Assembly: GCA_963729215.1 (NCBI GenBank)
Contig: CAVSND010000023.1
Location: forward strand, 124,001-188,000
DNA: 64,000 bases
Direction of reading: 5' to 3'
Source: CAVQJU01 sp963729215
GTDB lineage: Bacteria; Acidobacteriota; Vicinamibacteria; Vicinamibacterales; CAVVIG01
In this document: positions 18,694 to 27,571 of the stretch, piece by piece
Numbering within the stretch: the first letter of the stretch is position 1
Layout: each line of letters begins with the position of its first letter
Program-made: the position numbers and the translations under genes
The notes under the pieces: model-generated
What the model was told of the DNA's origin: nothing
Database searches by the model: none
Seen by the model: the letters and a program-made list of their open reading frames with translations, nothing else

Positions 18694-19446
18694 GTGCTTC
18701 AACCCGTGTTCGATCCGATCACCGCGTACGTGGTCGCCGTGATCTTTGTGGCCACCCTGATCCGCTCGACGCTCGGATTCGGCGAGGCGCTCGTCGCCGT
18801 GCCGTTGCTCGCGCTTCGCACACCCGTGGCCGTCGCGGCACCCCTCGCGGTACTCGTGTCGATCGTCGTGGCCGGTGTCGTCGTTCTCCAGGACTGGCGC
18901 CGCATCGAGTTCGGCAGTGCGGGCGGGCTGATCCTCGCGTCCCTTTTCGGCATTCCGCTGGGCGTGCTCCTGCTGGCCAGAACGAACGATCACGTCGTCA
19001 AGCTGATCCTCGCCCTGGTGATCGCGGCCTTTTCGATCTATTCGCTCACCGTCGGCCATCTCCGGCGTCTGCACCAGGACCATGCCGGATGGCTCGTGGC
19101 GTGCGGGTTTCTTGCGGGCATCCTCGGCGGGGCGTACGGCATGAATGGCCCGCCCGTCGCCGTGTATGGCGCGCTTCGACGCTGGTCGCCCCAGCAATTC
19201 CGTGCGACGCTGCAGGGCTATTTCCTGCCCGTCAGCCTCGCGGGCCTGGCCGGCTATTTTTTCATCGGGCTCTGGGACGCCGCCATCACCCGCTATTTTC
19301 TGTGGTCCCTTCCGGGGGTGGCCATCGCCACGCTGCTCGGCCGGGGCATCAACCGCCGGATGAAAGGCGACAGGTTCATCCGATTCGTCTATGGCGGGTT
19401 GCTGGTGATCGCGGCGGTGCTGCTCGCGCAGGCGATGAATACGTGA
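18694..19446 (+). CDS. TSUP-family (TauE/SafE) membrane transporter
   Basis: 250 residues with about eight hydrophobic segments. The TSUP signatures are present in each half: STLGFGEALVAVPLLAL and GGAYGMNGPPVAVYGAL. Family members export sulfite, sulfoacetate or related anions, or import sulfur compounds; direction and substrate cannot be told. The start is a GTG at 18694 with GAGG upstream; no ATG fits. It diverges from the sortase; the 236 bases between hold no gene I can see. Confidence 0.88.
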   Translation: MLQPVFDPITAYVVAVIFVATLIRSTLGFGEALVAVPLLALRTPVAVAAPLAVLVSIVVAGVVVLQDWRRIEFGSAGGLILASLFGIPLGVLLLARTNDHVVKLILALVIAAFSIYSLTVGHLRRLHQDHAGWLVACGFLAGILGGAYGMNGPPVAVYGALRRWSPQQFRATLQGYFLPVSLAGLAGYFFIGLWDAAITRYFLWSLPGVAIATLLGRGINRRMKGDRFIRFVYGGLLVIAAVLLAQAMNT

Positions 19447-19531
19447 GGATCGGTCCTCGATGGACGTTCGTCACGGAGTCGAGCATGATATGCGCGTTCC
19501 GTTGTGGCATTGCCGTACAGGAGGAGTAGCC

Positions 19532-21014
19532 GTGGTGAAAAAACTGACAGCCGTTGCAATCTGTCTAGCGTCGTTCAGTGGGAACGCGATGGCGCAGGAC
19601 GCCAAAACCGTCATCGCCAACGCGCAGAAGGCGCTTGGGCGATCCCAAGTCCATTACGTATTCGGGGTCGGCGAAGGACGTGGCGTTCCAGCAGTGCGGC
19701 GCGAATTCCACCGCGATGGCCTGCCAGGGGACGCACGATCCGATGCGGCCGATCAACAACTACGTCCGGGTCATCGACCTCACGGCGCCCGCGTCGCGTC
19801 AGACAGGCGCGACGAACAACATCGGGCCCGGCGGCTCGACGGCGCTCACGCCTGGCACGATGTTCCAGCAGGTGACGCCGCAGCAGGCGGACGTCTCTCA
19901 ACCGTGGAACAACTCGCTGGAGTTCTACATCACGCCCTGGGGTTTCCTGAAAGGCGCGGCCGAGCACAACGCCACCGTGCACCGCGGCAAGGCCGACGGC
20001 AAGAACTACACCGTCCTCACCTGGAGTCCCGTGGTGAAGGCGCCCTCCGGCAAGCTCTACATCGTCAACGGCTACGTCAGCGATAAGAACACCGTCGATC
20101 GCGTCGAGACGTGGCTGGGCGAGAACATCATGGGCGACATGCAGATTGTCGCGACCTACACGGGCTGGAAGGACTTCGGCGGCGGCGCCATGGCGCCTTC
20201 GAAGATCGTGCAGACGCGCGGCGGGTGGCCGTTCTTCGACGTCGACGTGACCGCGGCCAAAGCGAATCCCCCGGATGTCGCGACGCTGGTTCCCGCGCCG
20301 CCACCGGCTGCCGGCCGTGGCGGGGCCGGCGGAGGCGCTCCAGGCGGTGCGCCTCCCGCGCTCACCGTCACGACCGAGAAGCTGGGCGACGGTCTCTACC
20401 GGCTCACCACCGGCGCCGGCAGCTACGACTCGCTGATCGTGGAGTTCAAGAATTACGTCATGATGCTCGAGGCCGGCCAGTCCGAAGCCCGTGGGCTCGC
20501 GTACGTGGCCGAAACGAAGAAGCTGTTCCCCAACAAGCCGATCCGGTACGTGATGAACACACATCCGCACTCCGATCACACCGGCGGGCTGCCGGTGCTC
20601 GTCGCCGAAGGCGCGACCATCATCACGCAGAAGAACAACGAAGCGTTCCTGGGGAAGGCGCTCAACACGCCGAGAACGCTCCTGACCGACACGCTCGCGA
20701 AGAACCCGAAGAAGGCCAAGATCGAAGCCGTGGCCGAGAAGAAGGTCTATTCAGATGGCTCGCGAACCGTGGAGATCTACCACGTGTCCCCGGTTCCGCA
20801 TACGAACGGGATGCTGATCGCGTTCATCCCGAAGGAGAAGGTGCTGCTCCAGGGCGACTTCACCATCAATCCGGGCCAGCCCGCCAACGATCACGTCAAG
20901 GCGCTGGCGCCGATTCTCGAGAAGCTCAACCTGGACTTCGAGCGTTACATCCCCGTGCACGCCGCGGCCGCACCGCAGACCAAAGCGGACTTCTTCAAGA
21001 CGGTCGGGAAGTAG
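19532..21014 (+). CDS. secreted metallo-beta-lactamase-fold protein (one frame break)
   Basis: About 493 residues after repair. MKKLTAVAICLASFSGNAMAQ-type signal peptide from a GTG at 19532 (or 19535), with AGGAGGAG upstream. The N-terminal ~250 residues are an Acidobacteriota-type domain with conserved aromatic strings. The MBL domain has THPHSDHTGG (HxHxDH, ~residue 342), later HTNGMLIAF and an IPVHAAA ending. It should bind two metals and hydrolyse an unknown substrate in the periplasm. The frame is restored by removing one C near 19640 (KALG then DPKSITYSG). A strong bidirectional hairpin follows the stop. Confidence 0.85.
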
Positions 21015-21029
21015 CCGGCTTCTCTTGTT

Positions 21030-21064
21030 GAAATGACGGCGGCCATCGCGGCCGCCGTCATTTC
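21030..21064. terminator. bidirectional hairpin terminator
   Basis: A perfect 15-bp stem with a 5-base loop: left arm GAAATGACGGCGGCC, loop ATCGC, right arm the exact reverse complement. It lies between the convergent MBL gene and amidase gene. On the + strand it ends in TTTC and on the - strand in TTTC, then CAACAAGA, so U-runs are short, but the position and stem strength fit a shared terminator. Confidence 0.6.
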
Positions 21065-21085
21065 ACCCCGACATGCTCACACGCA

Positions 21086-22654
21086 CTATCCGAGCAGCGA
21101 AGGGCGCCGCCTGCCGTGATGCGTGGCCTGTTCGAAGGCGTAGGCCAGCTGCAGGACGCTCCATTCGTCCCGATGGCGGCCGACAATCTGCAAGCCGACG
21201 GGGAGGCCTGTCGCGGAGAAACCGGCCGGCACCGACATCGCGGGGTTCGACATCATCGTCACGTACCAGCACGATCGCATCCAGTCGACGTACGTCGTCA
21301 TCGGCGTGCCCGCAATCGCGGTCGGATACGGTGTGTTCACGTCGAACGGTTCGACCTGCGTCACCGGCAGGATGAAGTACGCGTAACGCTCGAAGAACTG
21401 GCGGCTCTGGTCGAACATCCTTGTCTGGCGCGCAAGCGCGCGGCCGACATCCGCCGCGGTGGCCCGCTCGGCCTGCGCGACTTCGAACTTGATCGTGTCC
21501 TTCACCCATTCCGGCCGCTCGCGGATGAGCGCGGCATACTGCGGATGATTGGCGGAATAGCGAAGCAGCGGAAACGCTTCGTCGACGCCTGCGAAATCCG
21601 GCTCCGCTTCCTCCACGACGCACCCCAGATCCTCGAAGACCTTCCGGGTGCCGTCAACGACGCGGCGGATTTCGGGCTCGAACGGGATGCCGCCGAGGCC
21701 GCGCCACCAGGCAATCCGGACGCCTTTGAAATCCTTTCCGAGCGGCGACCGGAACCGTGCAGGATCTTCGTTAATCGAGAGAGGGCTCCGAGGATCCGCT
21801 CCCGCGATGGCGCTGAGGAACAGCGCCACATCCGCGACGGTTCGTGCGATGGGTCCGCTCACCGACAGCGGCGACCACGAGGTGGACTCGCTGGGGACCC
21901 GGCCCGGCGCCGGCCGCAATCCGACCACGTTGCAGAACGCGGGGGGATTGCGAAGCGAGCCGCCGGTGTCGCTGCCGTCGGCAATCGGCAGCATCCGCGC
22001 GGCTACGGCCGTTGCCGCGCCGCCGCTGCTGCCGCCGCATGTCTTCGTCAGATCGTACGGGTTCCGCGTCGCGCCGAACACGGTATTGAACGTCTGGGAA
22101 CCGGCGCCGAACTCCGGCGTGTTGGTCTTGCCGACGGTGATGGCGCCCGCCGTGTGCATCCTCGTCACGATGAGCGCGTCGCGCGACGGCACGTTGTCGC
22201 GGTAGAAGGGCGACCCGCGCGTCGTTCGAATGCCCGCCGTGTCCACGAGATCCTTGTGCGCCACCGGCAGGCCGTGCAGCACGCCGACCGGGCTGCGCCG
22301 CATGATGGCTTCGTCGGCCCTGGCGGCGCCCGCCATCGCCTGTTCGGCGACCAGCGTGACGATGGCGTTGACTTTCGGGTTGATGCGTTCGATCTGGGCG
22401 AGATGCGCGCTCATGACCTCGCGCGCCGACACCTGCTTGCGCGCGAGCCGCGCCGCCAGGTCGACGGCGCTCATCTCGCACAGCTCGCGTTCCGTCCCTT
22501 GCGGCGGCGCCTGCGCGGAGATCCCGGTCGCGCCGAGCGAATTGCAGGCCGCGTACGCGGCTCCGGCGGCCACCGTGGCACTGAAACGCCGGCGGCTGAT
22601 CAACGGGTGGGCATGGTCGTCAACCAGCTCTGACGGATCGCGGTCGCTCGACAT
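21086..22654 (-). CDS. Tat-exported amidase-signature family hydrolase
   Basis: About 522 residues. A Tat signal lies near the start (ISRRRFSATVAAGAAYAA). The amidase-signature triad is present: Lys in VAHKDLVDTAG, the cis-Ser region CGGSSGGAATAVAA, and the nucleophile region GSDTGGSLRNPPAFCNVVGLRP. It hydrolyses an unknown amide, probably in the periplasm. The start ATG at 22652-22654 (MSSDRDPSELVDDHAHP) leads directly into the Tat region; the frame is open for 44 codons upstream. Its 3' end meets the terminator at 21030-21064. Confidence 0.93.
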   Translation of the reverse strand: MSSDRDPSELVDDHAHPLISRRRFSATVAAGAAYAACNSLGATGISAQAPPQGTERELCEMSAVDLAARLARKQVSAREVMSAHLAQIERINPKVNAIVTLVAEQAMAGAARADEAIMRRSPVGVLHGLPVAHKDLVDTAGIRTTRGSPFYRDNVPSRDALIVTRMHTAGAITVGKTNTPEFGAGSQTFNTVFGATRNPYDLTKTCGGSSGGAATAVAARMLPIADGSDTGGSLRNPPAFCNVVGLRPAPGRVPSESTSWSPLSVSGPIARTVADVALFLSAIAGADPRSPLSINEDPARFRSPLGKDFKGVRIAWWRGLGGIPFEPEIRRVVDGTRKVFEDLGCVVEEAEPDFAGVDEAFPLLRYSANHPQYAALIRERPEWVKDTIKFEVAQAERATAADVGRALARQTRMFDQSRQFFERYAYFILPVTQVEPFDVNTPYPTAIAGTPMTTYVDWMRSCWYVTMMSNPAMSVPAGFSATGLPVGLQIVGRHRDEWSVLQLAYAFEQATHHGRRRPSLLG

Positions 22655-22790
22655 GACGTCGCTCCATTTCGGGGTGACGAGGAAACCGGCTTCATTGTAG
22701 CGGTGATGGCTTGACCTCGGGCCGAGTGTGGTCGCCCGGCCTCGAGGAGTTTGTCGGACAACTTCCGGTCGTCCGACAAGCGCCAACGCA

Positions 22791-23405
22791 TCAGCGCCGG
22801 GACGTGCGCGAGCGCGGCCGGGCCCGTGTGCGACCGGACCGGCGCGGCGCTACCGGACGACGTGCCGCCGACAGCTGCGCGACCATCGATGCGAACAGAT
22901 CGAGGGCGCGGGTGGTCGCCTTGCGATTGCCCGTCGCCACGAGGTCGAGCAGGAGTCCCCTGATCACGGCGAGGCCGAGCCGGGCCATCGCACGTCCGTC
23001 CTCGTCCGCACCCACGTCGGCGCGTGCCGATACCGCGGCGAGGGTCTGGTCGACCAGCGCGGGCACCAGTCGATCGAAGGGCGGTTCGCCCTGGGCGCCG
23101 CGCGCGTAGCATTCGAAGAACAGCCGTTCGATGGGCCACAGGGACGGATCAGAGAAGCGCCGCCAGCTCGCGCGCACCGCTTCTGCCGCATCGGCGGGCA
23201 GCTCGCCGAGCCGTTCGTTCTGATCGCGCTCGACCGATTCGACGACCGCGGCGACCAGGCCATCGCGCGATCCGAAGTGGTGAATCAGCATCCGGTGGCT
23301 GGTGCCGACCTGCGCCGCGAGGTCGCGCAAGGACCTTCGCGCGAGCCCTCCGTCGGCGGCGGCGGCGACCACCCGGCGGAGCAGGTCGTCGCGTCGCTCG
23401 GTCAC
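22791..23405 (-). CDS. TetR-family repressor
   Basis: About 204 residues. The N-terminal helix-turn-helix is VVAAAADGGLARRSLRDLAAQVGTSHRMLIHHFGSRDGLV, followed by an all-helical ligand domain. The GTG start at 23403-23405 shares GTGA with the stop of the SRPBCC gene upstream, so translation is coupled. A perfect palindrome before the SRPBCC gene (23914-23935) is the likely operator for autorepression. The C-terminus is Arg-rich. Inducer unknown. Confidence 0.88.
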   Translation of the reverse strand: MTERRDDLLRRVVAAAADGGLARRSLRDLAAQVGTSHRMLIHHFGSRDGLVAAVVESVERDQNERLGELPADAAEAVRASWRRFSDPSLWPIERLFFECYARGAQGEPPFDRLVPALVDQTLAAVSARADVGADEDGRAMARLGLAVIRGLLLDLVATGNRKATTRALDLFASMVAQLSAARRPVAPRRSGRTRARPRSRTSRR

Positions 23406-23869
23406 TTGGCCAGAGCCGATCTTGCGGATCGCGAGGCCGCGGCCAGCTCTTCGCAGCGCTGTTTGAGGCCCGCCGCTTCCATCGCGAGGTACCGGCGCGT
23501 CAGCGAGCGCCACATGAACGCGAGCAGCCGCCCGATCGGGCCCGATTGGATGATGGACTGTTCGGCGATCGTGCCGGCGCCGGATGCGGTCAGGACATGC
23601 GACGCCTGCGTGCGCGCGCCAGGACCCGCTGCCGTCCACGTCCACGATCTACCCGGATTCCAGTCCGTGACCGTCCACACGACCGTCGGCAGCTGCGGCT
23701 GCCGGATGCGCGCTTTCGCGCCCAGCCGCATGGGGCCGTCGATGAGCTCGACCGACGTGACGGACCGCGTCCACGTCGGCCATCGTTCGACGTCGGTGAA
23801 GACCGCCCAGACCACCTCCACGGGGGCGTCGATGGTGATCGCCGCCCGTTCTACCTGCCCCGTTCCCAT
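23402..23869 (-). CDS. SRPBCC-family protein (polyketide cyclase/START-like)
   Basis: 155 residues with the SRPBCC fold: ITIDAPVEVVWAVFTDVERWPTWTRSVTSVELIDG, then VVWTVTDWNPGRSWTWTAAGPGARTQASHVL. These helix-grip proteins bind small hydrophobic ligands. No signal peptide. The ATG at 23867-23869 is preceded by AGGGGAGG. It is the first gene of a two-gene operon with a TetR repressor, and the operator is 45 bases upstream of the start. Confidence 0.88.
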   Translation of the reverse strand: MGTGQVERAAITIDAPVEVVWAVFTDVERWPTWTRSVTSVELIDGPMRLGAKARIRQPQLPTVVWTVTDWNPGRSWTWTAAGPGARTQASHVLTASGAGTIAEQSIIQSGPIGRLLAFMWRSLTRRYLAMEAAGLKQRCEELAAASRSARSALAK

Positions 23870-23913
23870 GATGTCCTCCCCTGAGTGACGGCGCCCAGGG
23901 GCCGCCGCCGGTA

Positions 23914-23935
23914 TGATGTACCAAATGGTACATCA
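23914..23935. promoter_or_regulatory. palindromic operator for the TetR/SRPBCC operon
   Basis: TGATGTACC-AAAT-GGTACATCA, a perfect 9-bp inverted repeat with a 4-base centre, lies 45 bases upstream of the SRPBCC start codon. Its length and symmetry fit a TetR dimer site. Confidence 0.7.
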
Positions 23936-24014
23936 CCGGACGTGCGGCCGGCAATCCGGCGCGGCGGCCTGCATGGATGGCCTGGAGCGAAGGCAGGACT
24001 GGCGGCCGTCACTG

Positions 24015-25497
24015 TTATGACTGCGGTTTCGCCACCGGCCTGGCCATGGCCCACAGGTGCATGACCGCATAGCTTCGCCAGGGGCGCCAGGGCTGCGACA
24101 ACGCCTCGGCTTCTTTCGCGGTCACCCCGCCGAGACTGTTCCGCACCGCGATGTCTTCCTTGGGAAACGCGTCCGGCCATCGCATGGCTCGCATCGCAAT
24201 GTAGTGCGCCGTCCACTGGCCGATTCCAGGCAGCCCGCTCAGCTCCGCGATGACTTCGTCCGGACTGTGGTGCGGACCTCCGTCGAGGCAGAGCGCGCTC
24301 GATTCCTGCGCGCCGGCAAGGGCGATGAGGCTCCTCGACCGCGCGGCAAGGATGCCGTGCCGCGCGATGTCGTCGACGCTTGCCGCAGCCACCCTGGCGG
24401 CTGAGGGCGTCAGCCGGTTCAGCTCGGCGATCGGCGTGGCGAACGGTTCGCCGAATGCTTCGACGAACCGGCCGGCGATGGTCGTGGCCGCCTTCACCGT
24501 CACCTGCTGGCCGAGAATCGCGCGCACGCCCAGCTCGAATCCGTTGAAGGCCCCCGGCACTCGCAGGCCGGGGTTTGCGGCGACGGACGGTTTCAGACGA
24601 GCGTCCTTGCGGAGATGTTTCGCAATCAGGTCGGGCCGCGCATTGAGATCGAACAGCGCGCGCAGACGGCTGAGCAGCGCCGGCAGCACGGGCGTCAGGC
24701 TGTGCGTGAACTCGACCATCAACGCATGCTTCTTCTTCGACTGCGTGACCCTGATCCAGCCCTTCGCGGCTCCGAGATGCACGGTCCGCGCGTACGAGGT
24801 ATCAGTCACGTGTTCAACGCCCTTCAGCGCACGGGCTGCGAGAAACGCGAGAACGCCTTTCCAGTCGTACGGCGGACGATACGACAGTTGCAATGTTGAC
24901 GTCTCGTTCTGGCCGGGCGCGGCAACCCCTTCTCGGGCCTCCTTGCGAAGGCGCGTCGGCGGCATTCGATAACGTGTGTTGAACGCGTCGTTGAACCGTC
25001 GCAGGCTCGCAAAACCGCTCGCGAACGCAACCTCTGTGATCGGCAGCCTCGTCTCTGTGAGGAGCTGCTTGGCCAGCAACAACCGCCGTGTCAGCAGCAG
25101 CTGGATCGGCGGGACGCGCAACTCCTTCCGGACGATCCGGCGAATCTGCCGCGAGCTGAGCTCGAACTGCTCCGGCGATTGCCTCGAGTCCGGCTTTCTC
25201 GTCGAAATGCCCTTCCTCGAGACGCTGGACGATCAGCTGCGCAATCCGCTGCCCATCGTCAACGGGCGCGCTCCCGGGGGCCAGTTCCGGGCGGCAGCGG
25301 AGGCAGGGCCGGAAGCCGGACTGCTCGGCCTCCTGCGGCGTGTCAAAGAACCGGCGGTTGGCGGGCTTCGGCGTCTTTGCGGGGCAGATTGGCCGGCAGT
25401 ACACGCCGGTCGACGTCACTCCCACGAAGAACACGCCGTCGAATCGCGGATCGTGGGCCGCGAGGGCATTGTGGAACCTGCGGATGTCGTGGTCCAT
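24015..25497 (-). CDS. Ada-type methyl-acceptor/AraC HTH fused to AlkA DNA glycosylase (one frame break)
   Basis: About 494 residues after repair. Residues 1-75 are the Ada N-terminal zinc domain, with the four Cys at 34, 38, 65 and 68 (VYCRPICP and CLRCRPE); Cys34 would accept methyl from phosphotriesters. An AraC-type HTH follows (LPITEVAFASGFASLRRFNDAFN). The AlkA half has an N-terminal domain and an HhH-GPD motif (LPGIGQWTAHYIAMRAM) with the catalytic Asp in KEDIAVRNS. It would both regulate the adaptive response and excise 3-methyladenine. The frame needs one G removed near 25173. The ATG at 25495-25497 is chosen; one at 25548 lies in the inverted-repeat operator. Confidence 0.9.
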
Positions 25498-25526
25498 GCC
25501 CTCACGATACAGCGGCGGTCGCGACA

Positions 25527-25611
25527 GAATATAGCCATTTTCGGACATTGAATTAATCCTGTTTAGAAGTCCGAAAATGGCGAGCAGCCGGCAGCCGCGG
25601 GTTCTATATTC
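25527..25611. promoter_or_regulatory. inverted-repeat region between ada-alkA and ogt
   Basis: The exact 13-mer GCCATTTTCGGAC (25534-25546) recurs inverted at 25569-25581 with a 22-base AT-rich spacer. GAATATAG (25527-25534) recurs inverted at 25604-25611; TATATT within it is -10-like for each outward gene. This is probably a shared operator/promoter for the alkylation-repair genes; binding by the Ada-like product is inference. Confidence 0.55.
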
Positions 25612-25641
25612 GTCCGGGCGAGAAGAGTTGAGGAGGACGCC

Positions 25642-26136
25642 ATGAAGCAGCATGTCTACAAGACGATGGACTCGCCGGTCGGGAAGCTCACGCTGGTGGC
25701 GAGCAGCGAAGGCCTCGCCGCAATCCTGTGGGAGAACGATCGGCCGGGCCGCGTGCGGCTGACGATCGACGCGCAGGACGACACACATCCGGTGCTCCTG
25801 GAGGCCGAGCGCCAGCTCGGAGAATACTTCGGCGGGCGGCGGAAAACCTTTGCCCTGAAACTGGATCTGGCGGGAACCGCCTTTCAACGCAAGGTGTGGA
25901 ACGCGTTGCTCACGATCCCGTTCGGCGAGACGCGATCCTACGCGCAGATCGCACGGCAAATCGGCAGTCCGGCCGCCGTGCGCGCCGTCGGCGCGGCCAA
26001 TGGAAAGAATCCCGTGTCGATCGTGGCGCCCTGCCATCGGGTCATCGGATCGACGGGCAAGTTGACGGGGTTTGCGGGAGGGCTCGACGTCAAAGCCCAG
26101 CTGTTGTCTCTGGAGGGCGCGATGCCCTCCACTTGA
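25642..26136 (+). CDS. ogt: methylated-DNA-[protein]-cysteine S-methyltransferase
   Basis: 164 residues. The active-site loop IVAPCHRVIGSTGKLTGFAGG contains the acceptor Cys in PCHRV. The DNA-binding helix is AFQRKVWNALLTIPFGETRSYAQIARQIGSPAAVRAVGAANGKNPV. It removes methyl from O6-methylguanine once per molecule. GAGGAGGA precedes the ATG. It diverges from the Ada-AlkA gene, which forms a compact alkylation-repair pair. The -35 of the next gene overlaps its stop codon. Confidence 0.96.
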   Translation: MKQHVYKTMDSPVGKLTLVASSEGLAAILWENDRPGRVRLTIDAQDDTHPVLLEAERQLGEYFGGRRKTFALKLDLAGTAFQRKVWNALLTIPFGETRSYAQIARQIGSPAAVRAVGAANGKNPVSIVAPCHRVIGSTGKLTGFAGGLDVKAQLLSLEGAMPST

Positions 26137-26162
26137 CATATGCCCATATGGGAATATATAAC
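26133..26162 (+). promoter_or_regulatory. promoter and operator of the arsR/SRPBCC/dinB operon
   Basis: TTGACA (26133-26138, consensus -35, overlapping the ogt stop) and TATATA/TATAAC (26155-26162) are 16-18 bases apart. The perfect palindrome CCCATATGGG (26143-26152) lies in the spacer. Transcription should start at about 26168-26170, on the ATG of the ArsR gene, so the mRNA is predicted to be leaderless and repressed by ArsR binding in the spacer. Confidence 0.7.
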
Positions 26163-26169
26163 CTCTCTC

Positions 26170-26493
26170 ATGCCGCGCGCCTCGACCACGTCCGATCCGT
26201 TCAACGCGATCGCTGAACCCCGCCGCCGACACATCCTGGAATTCATCGCCGCCGAGGAGCGATCCGTCAACGAGATCGCGGACGCCCTCGAGCTGGGGCA
26301 GCCGTCGGTGTCGAAGCACCTGCAGGTGCTGCTGCATGTCGGTCTCGTCACCGTCAGGCGCGACGGCCGGAGGACGATGTATCGAACGAATGCCGAGACG
26401 CTACGCACGGTTCACGACTGGAGCCGGATGTTCGCCCAGCATTGGCGCAGCCAGCTCCGGCGCATCAAAGCACACGCAGAGGAGGAACGATGA
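26170..26493 (+). CDS. ArsR-family repressor
   Basis: About 107 residues, a single winged helix: DPFNAIAEPRRRHILEFIAAEERSVNEIADALELGQPSVSKHLQVLLHVGLVTVRRDGRRTMYR. No metal-binding CxC motif is seen, so it is of the non-metal class often paired with SRPBCC proteins. The ATG at 26170 is chosen because the promoter puts the transcript start there; an in-frame ATG at 26140 would lie inside the promoter. The stop overlaps the next ATG (ATGA). Confidence 0.92.
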   Translation: MPRASTTSDPFNAIAEPRRRHILEFIAAEERSVNEIADALELGQPSVSKHLQVLLHVGLVTVRRDGRRTMYRTNAETLRTVHDWSRMFAQHWRSQLRRIKAHAEEER

Positions 26494-26939
26494 CCACGAC
26501 CGCACCCGTTTCAGAGACGTTCACCATCACCGAAGAGATCGTCGTGCACGCGTCGCTCGAACAGACATTTGCGTCGCTCGTCGCGCAGATGGGCCGGCTC
26601 AACCAGACGCCCGACGGCAAGCCGCTGCCCATGATTCTGGAGACGCATCCGGGCGGGCGCTGGTATCGCGAGCTGGGCGGCGACAACGGCCACCTGTGGG
26701 GCTTCGTCCAGAGCATCAAGCGGCCAACATTGCTGGAAATCTGGGGACCGCTGTTCATGTCGACGGCCGCCACGTCGAACCTGCTGTACCGGCTCACCGA
26801 GACGCCCGAAGGTTCGCTCATCAAGTTCACGCATACGCTGGTGGGGCCGTTCCCTGACGACCATCGGCCTCAGATCGCAACGGGATGGACCGCGCTGCAC
26901 GCGCGCGTCCGCAAGGCAGCCGAAGCCTCGGCGAAATAG
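26490..26939 (+). CDS. SRPBCC/AHSA1-family protein
   Basis: 149 residues with an AHSA1-like SRPBCC pattern: TFTITEEIVVHASLEQTFASLVAQMGRLNQ, then PGGRWYREL, GFVQSIKRPTLLEIWGPLF and RLTETPEGSLIKFTHT. Ligand unknown; cytoplasmic. Translational coupling to ArsR by an ATGA overlap. A DinB gene follows after 9 bases, so three genes form one operon. Confidence 0.88.
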   Translation: MTTTAPVSETFTITEEIVVHASLEQTFASLVAQMGRLNQTPDGKPLPMILETHPGGRWYRELGGDNGHLWGFVQSIKRPTLLEIWGPLFMSTAATSNLLYRLTETPEGSLIKFTHTLVGPFPDDHRPQIATGWTALHARVRKAAEASAK

Positions 26940-26948
26940 GAGGACATC

Positions 26949-27452
26949 ATGAAGATGATCGATGGACTGCTCGCAGAGCTCGAACAGGAAGCCGCGACGA
27001 CGAGCCGCGTGCTCGAGCGGATACCGCAGGCGCACCTCTCGTGGAGGCCGCATCCCAAATCGATGTCACTCGGTCAGCTCGCGCTGCATGTCGCGACGGT
27101 TCCCGGCAACGTGGCCGAGCTTGCGGCGAAGGACACGATTCCCAATCCGCCCAATTTCACTCAGCCGGAGGCTGCCACGGCAGCGGAACTGGTGCCGTCG
27201 CTCGCCGCGAGCGTGTCGAAGGCGAAACAGGTGCTCGGCGGATTCGACGATGCCAGGATGGGCGCGATGTGGAGGCTGCAGAGAGATGGGAAGGAGATCC
27301 TTGCGATGCCGCGCGCCGCGGTGGTCCGCACCATCATGCTGAACCACTGGTATCACCACCGCGGGCAGCTGCTCGTCTATCTGCGCCTGCTCAATCAATC
27401 GGTGCCATCGGTCTACGGTCCGACGGCCGACGAGAATCCGTTCGCGGCTTGA
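26949..27452 (+). CDS. DinB/YfiT-family metal-binding protein
   Basis: 167 residues, a four-helix bundle of the DinB superfamily. The metal-site His residues are readable in LGQLALHVATVPGN and MLNHWYHHRGQLLVYLRLL. Family members are metal-dependent, thiol-transferase-like or of unknown role. AGGAGG precedes the ATG. Last gene of the arsR operon; a palindromic repeat follows. Confidence 0.92.
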   Translation: MKMIDGLLAELEQEAATTSRVLERIPQAHLSWRPHPKSMSLGQLALHVATVPGNVAELAAKDTIPNPPNFTQPEAATAAELVPSLAASVSKAKQVLGGFDDARMGAMWRLQRDGKEILAMPRAAVVRTIMLNHWYHHRGQLLVYLRLLNQSVPSVYGPTADENPFAA

Positions 27453-27465
27453 GCAGGCTCGTACA

Positions 27466-27531
27466 AACGCAGAGATCGCGGAGATCGCCGAGTTTCTCGA
27501 TTTTCTCCGCGATCTCTGCGATCTCCGCGTT
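27466..27531. repeat. 66-bp palindromic element, copy 1
   Basis: Two 27-base arms (AACGCAGAGATCGCGGAG... and its near-exact reverse complement, 24 of 27 matching) flank a 12-base loop TTTCTCGATTTT. The arms consist of 9-mers of the form (C/G)(A/G)GAGATCGC. The same element, inverted, lies at 59696-59760. It sits between convergent dinB and the QueA-like gene. Confidence 0.8.
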
Positions 27532-27571
27532 TCCAACCCGTCTCCGCGTTCTCTCACACGGCACTCCGCAC

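Noticed and set aside
25498..25548. ATG at 25548 as start of Ada-AlkA
   Set aside because: It would put the first codons inside the 13-bp inverted repeat; the ATG at 25497 begins the conserved Ada N-terminus.
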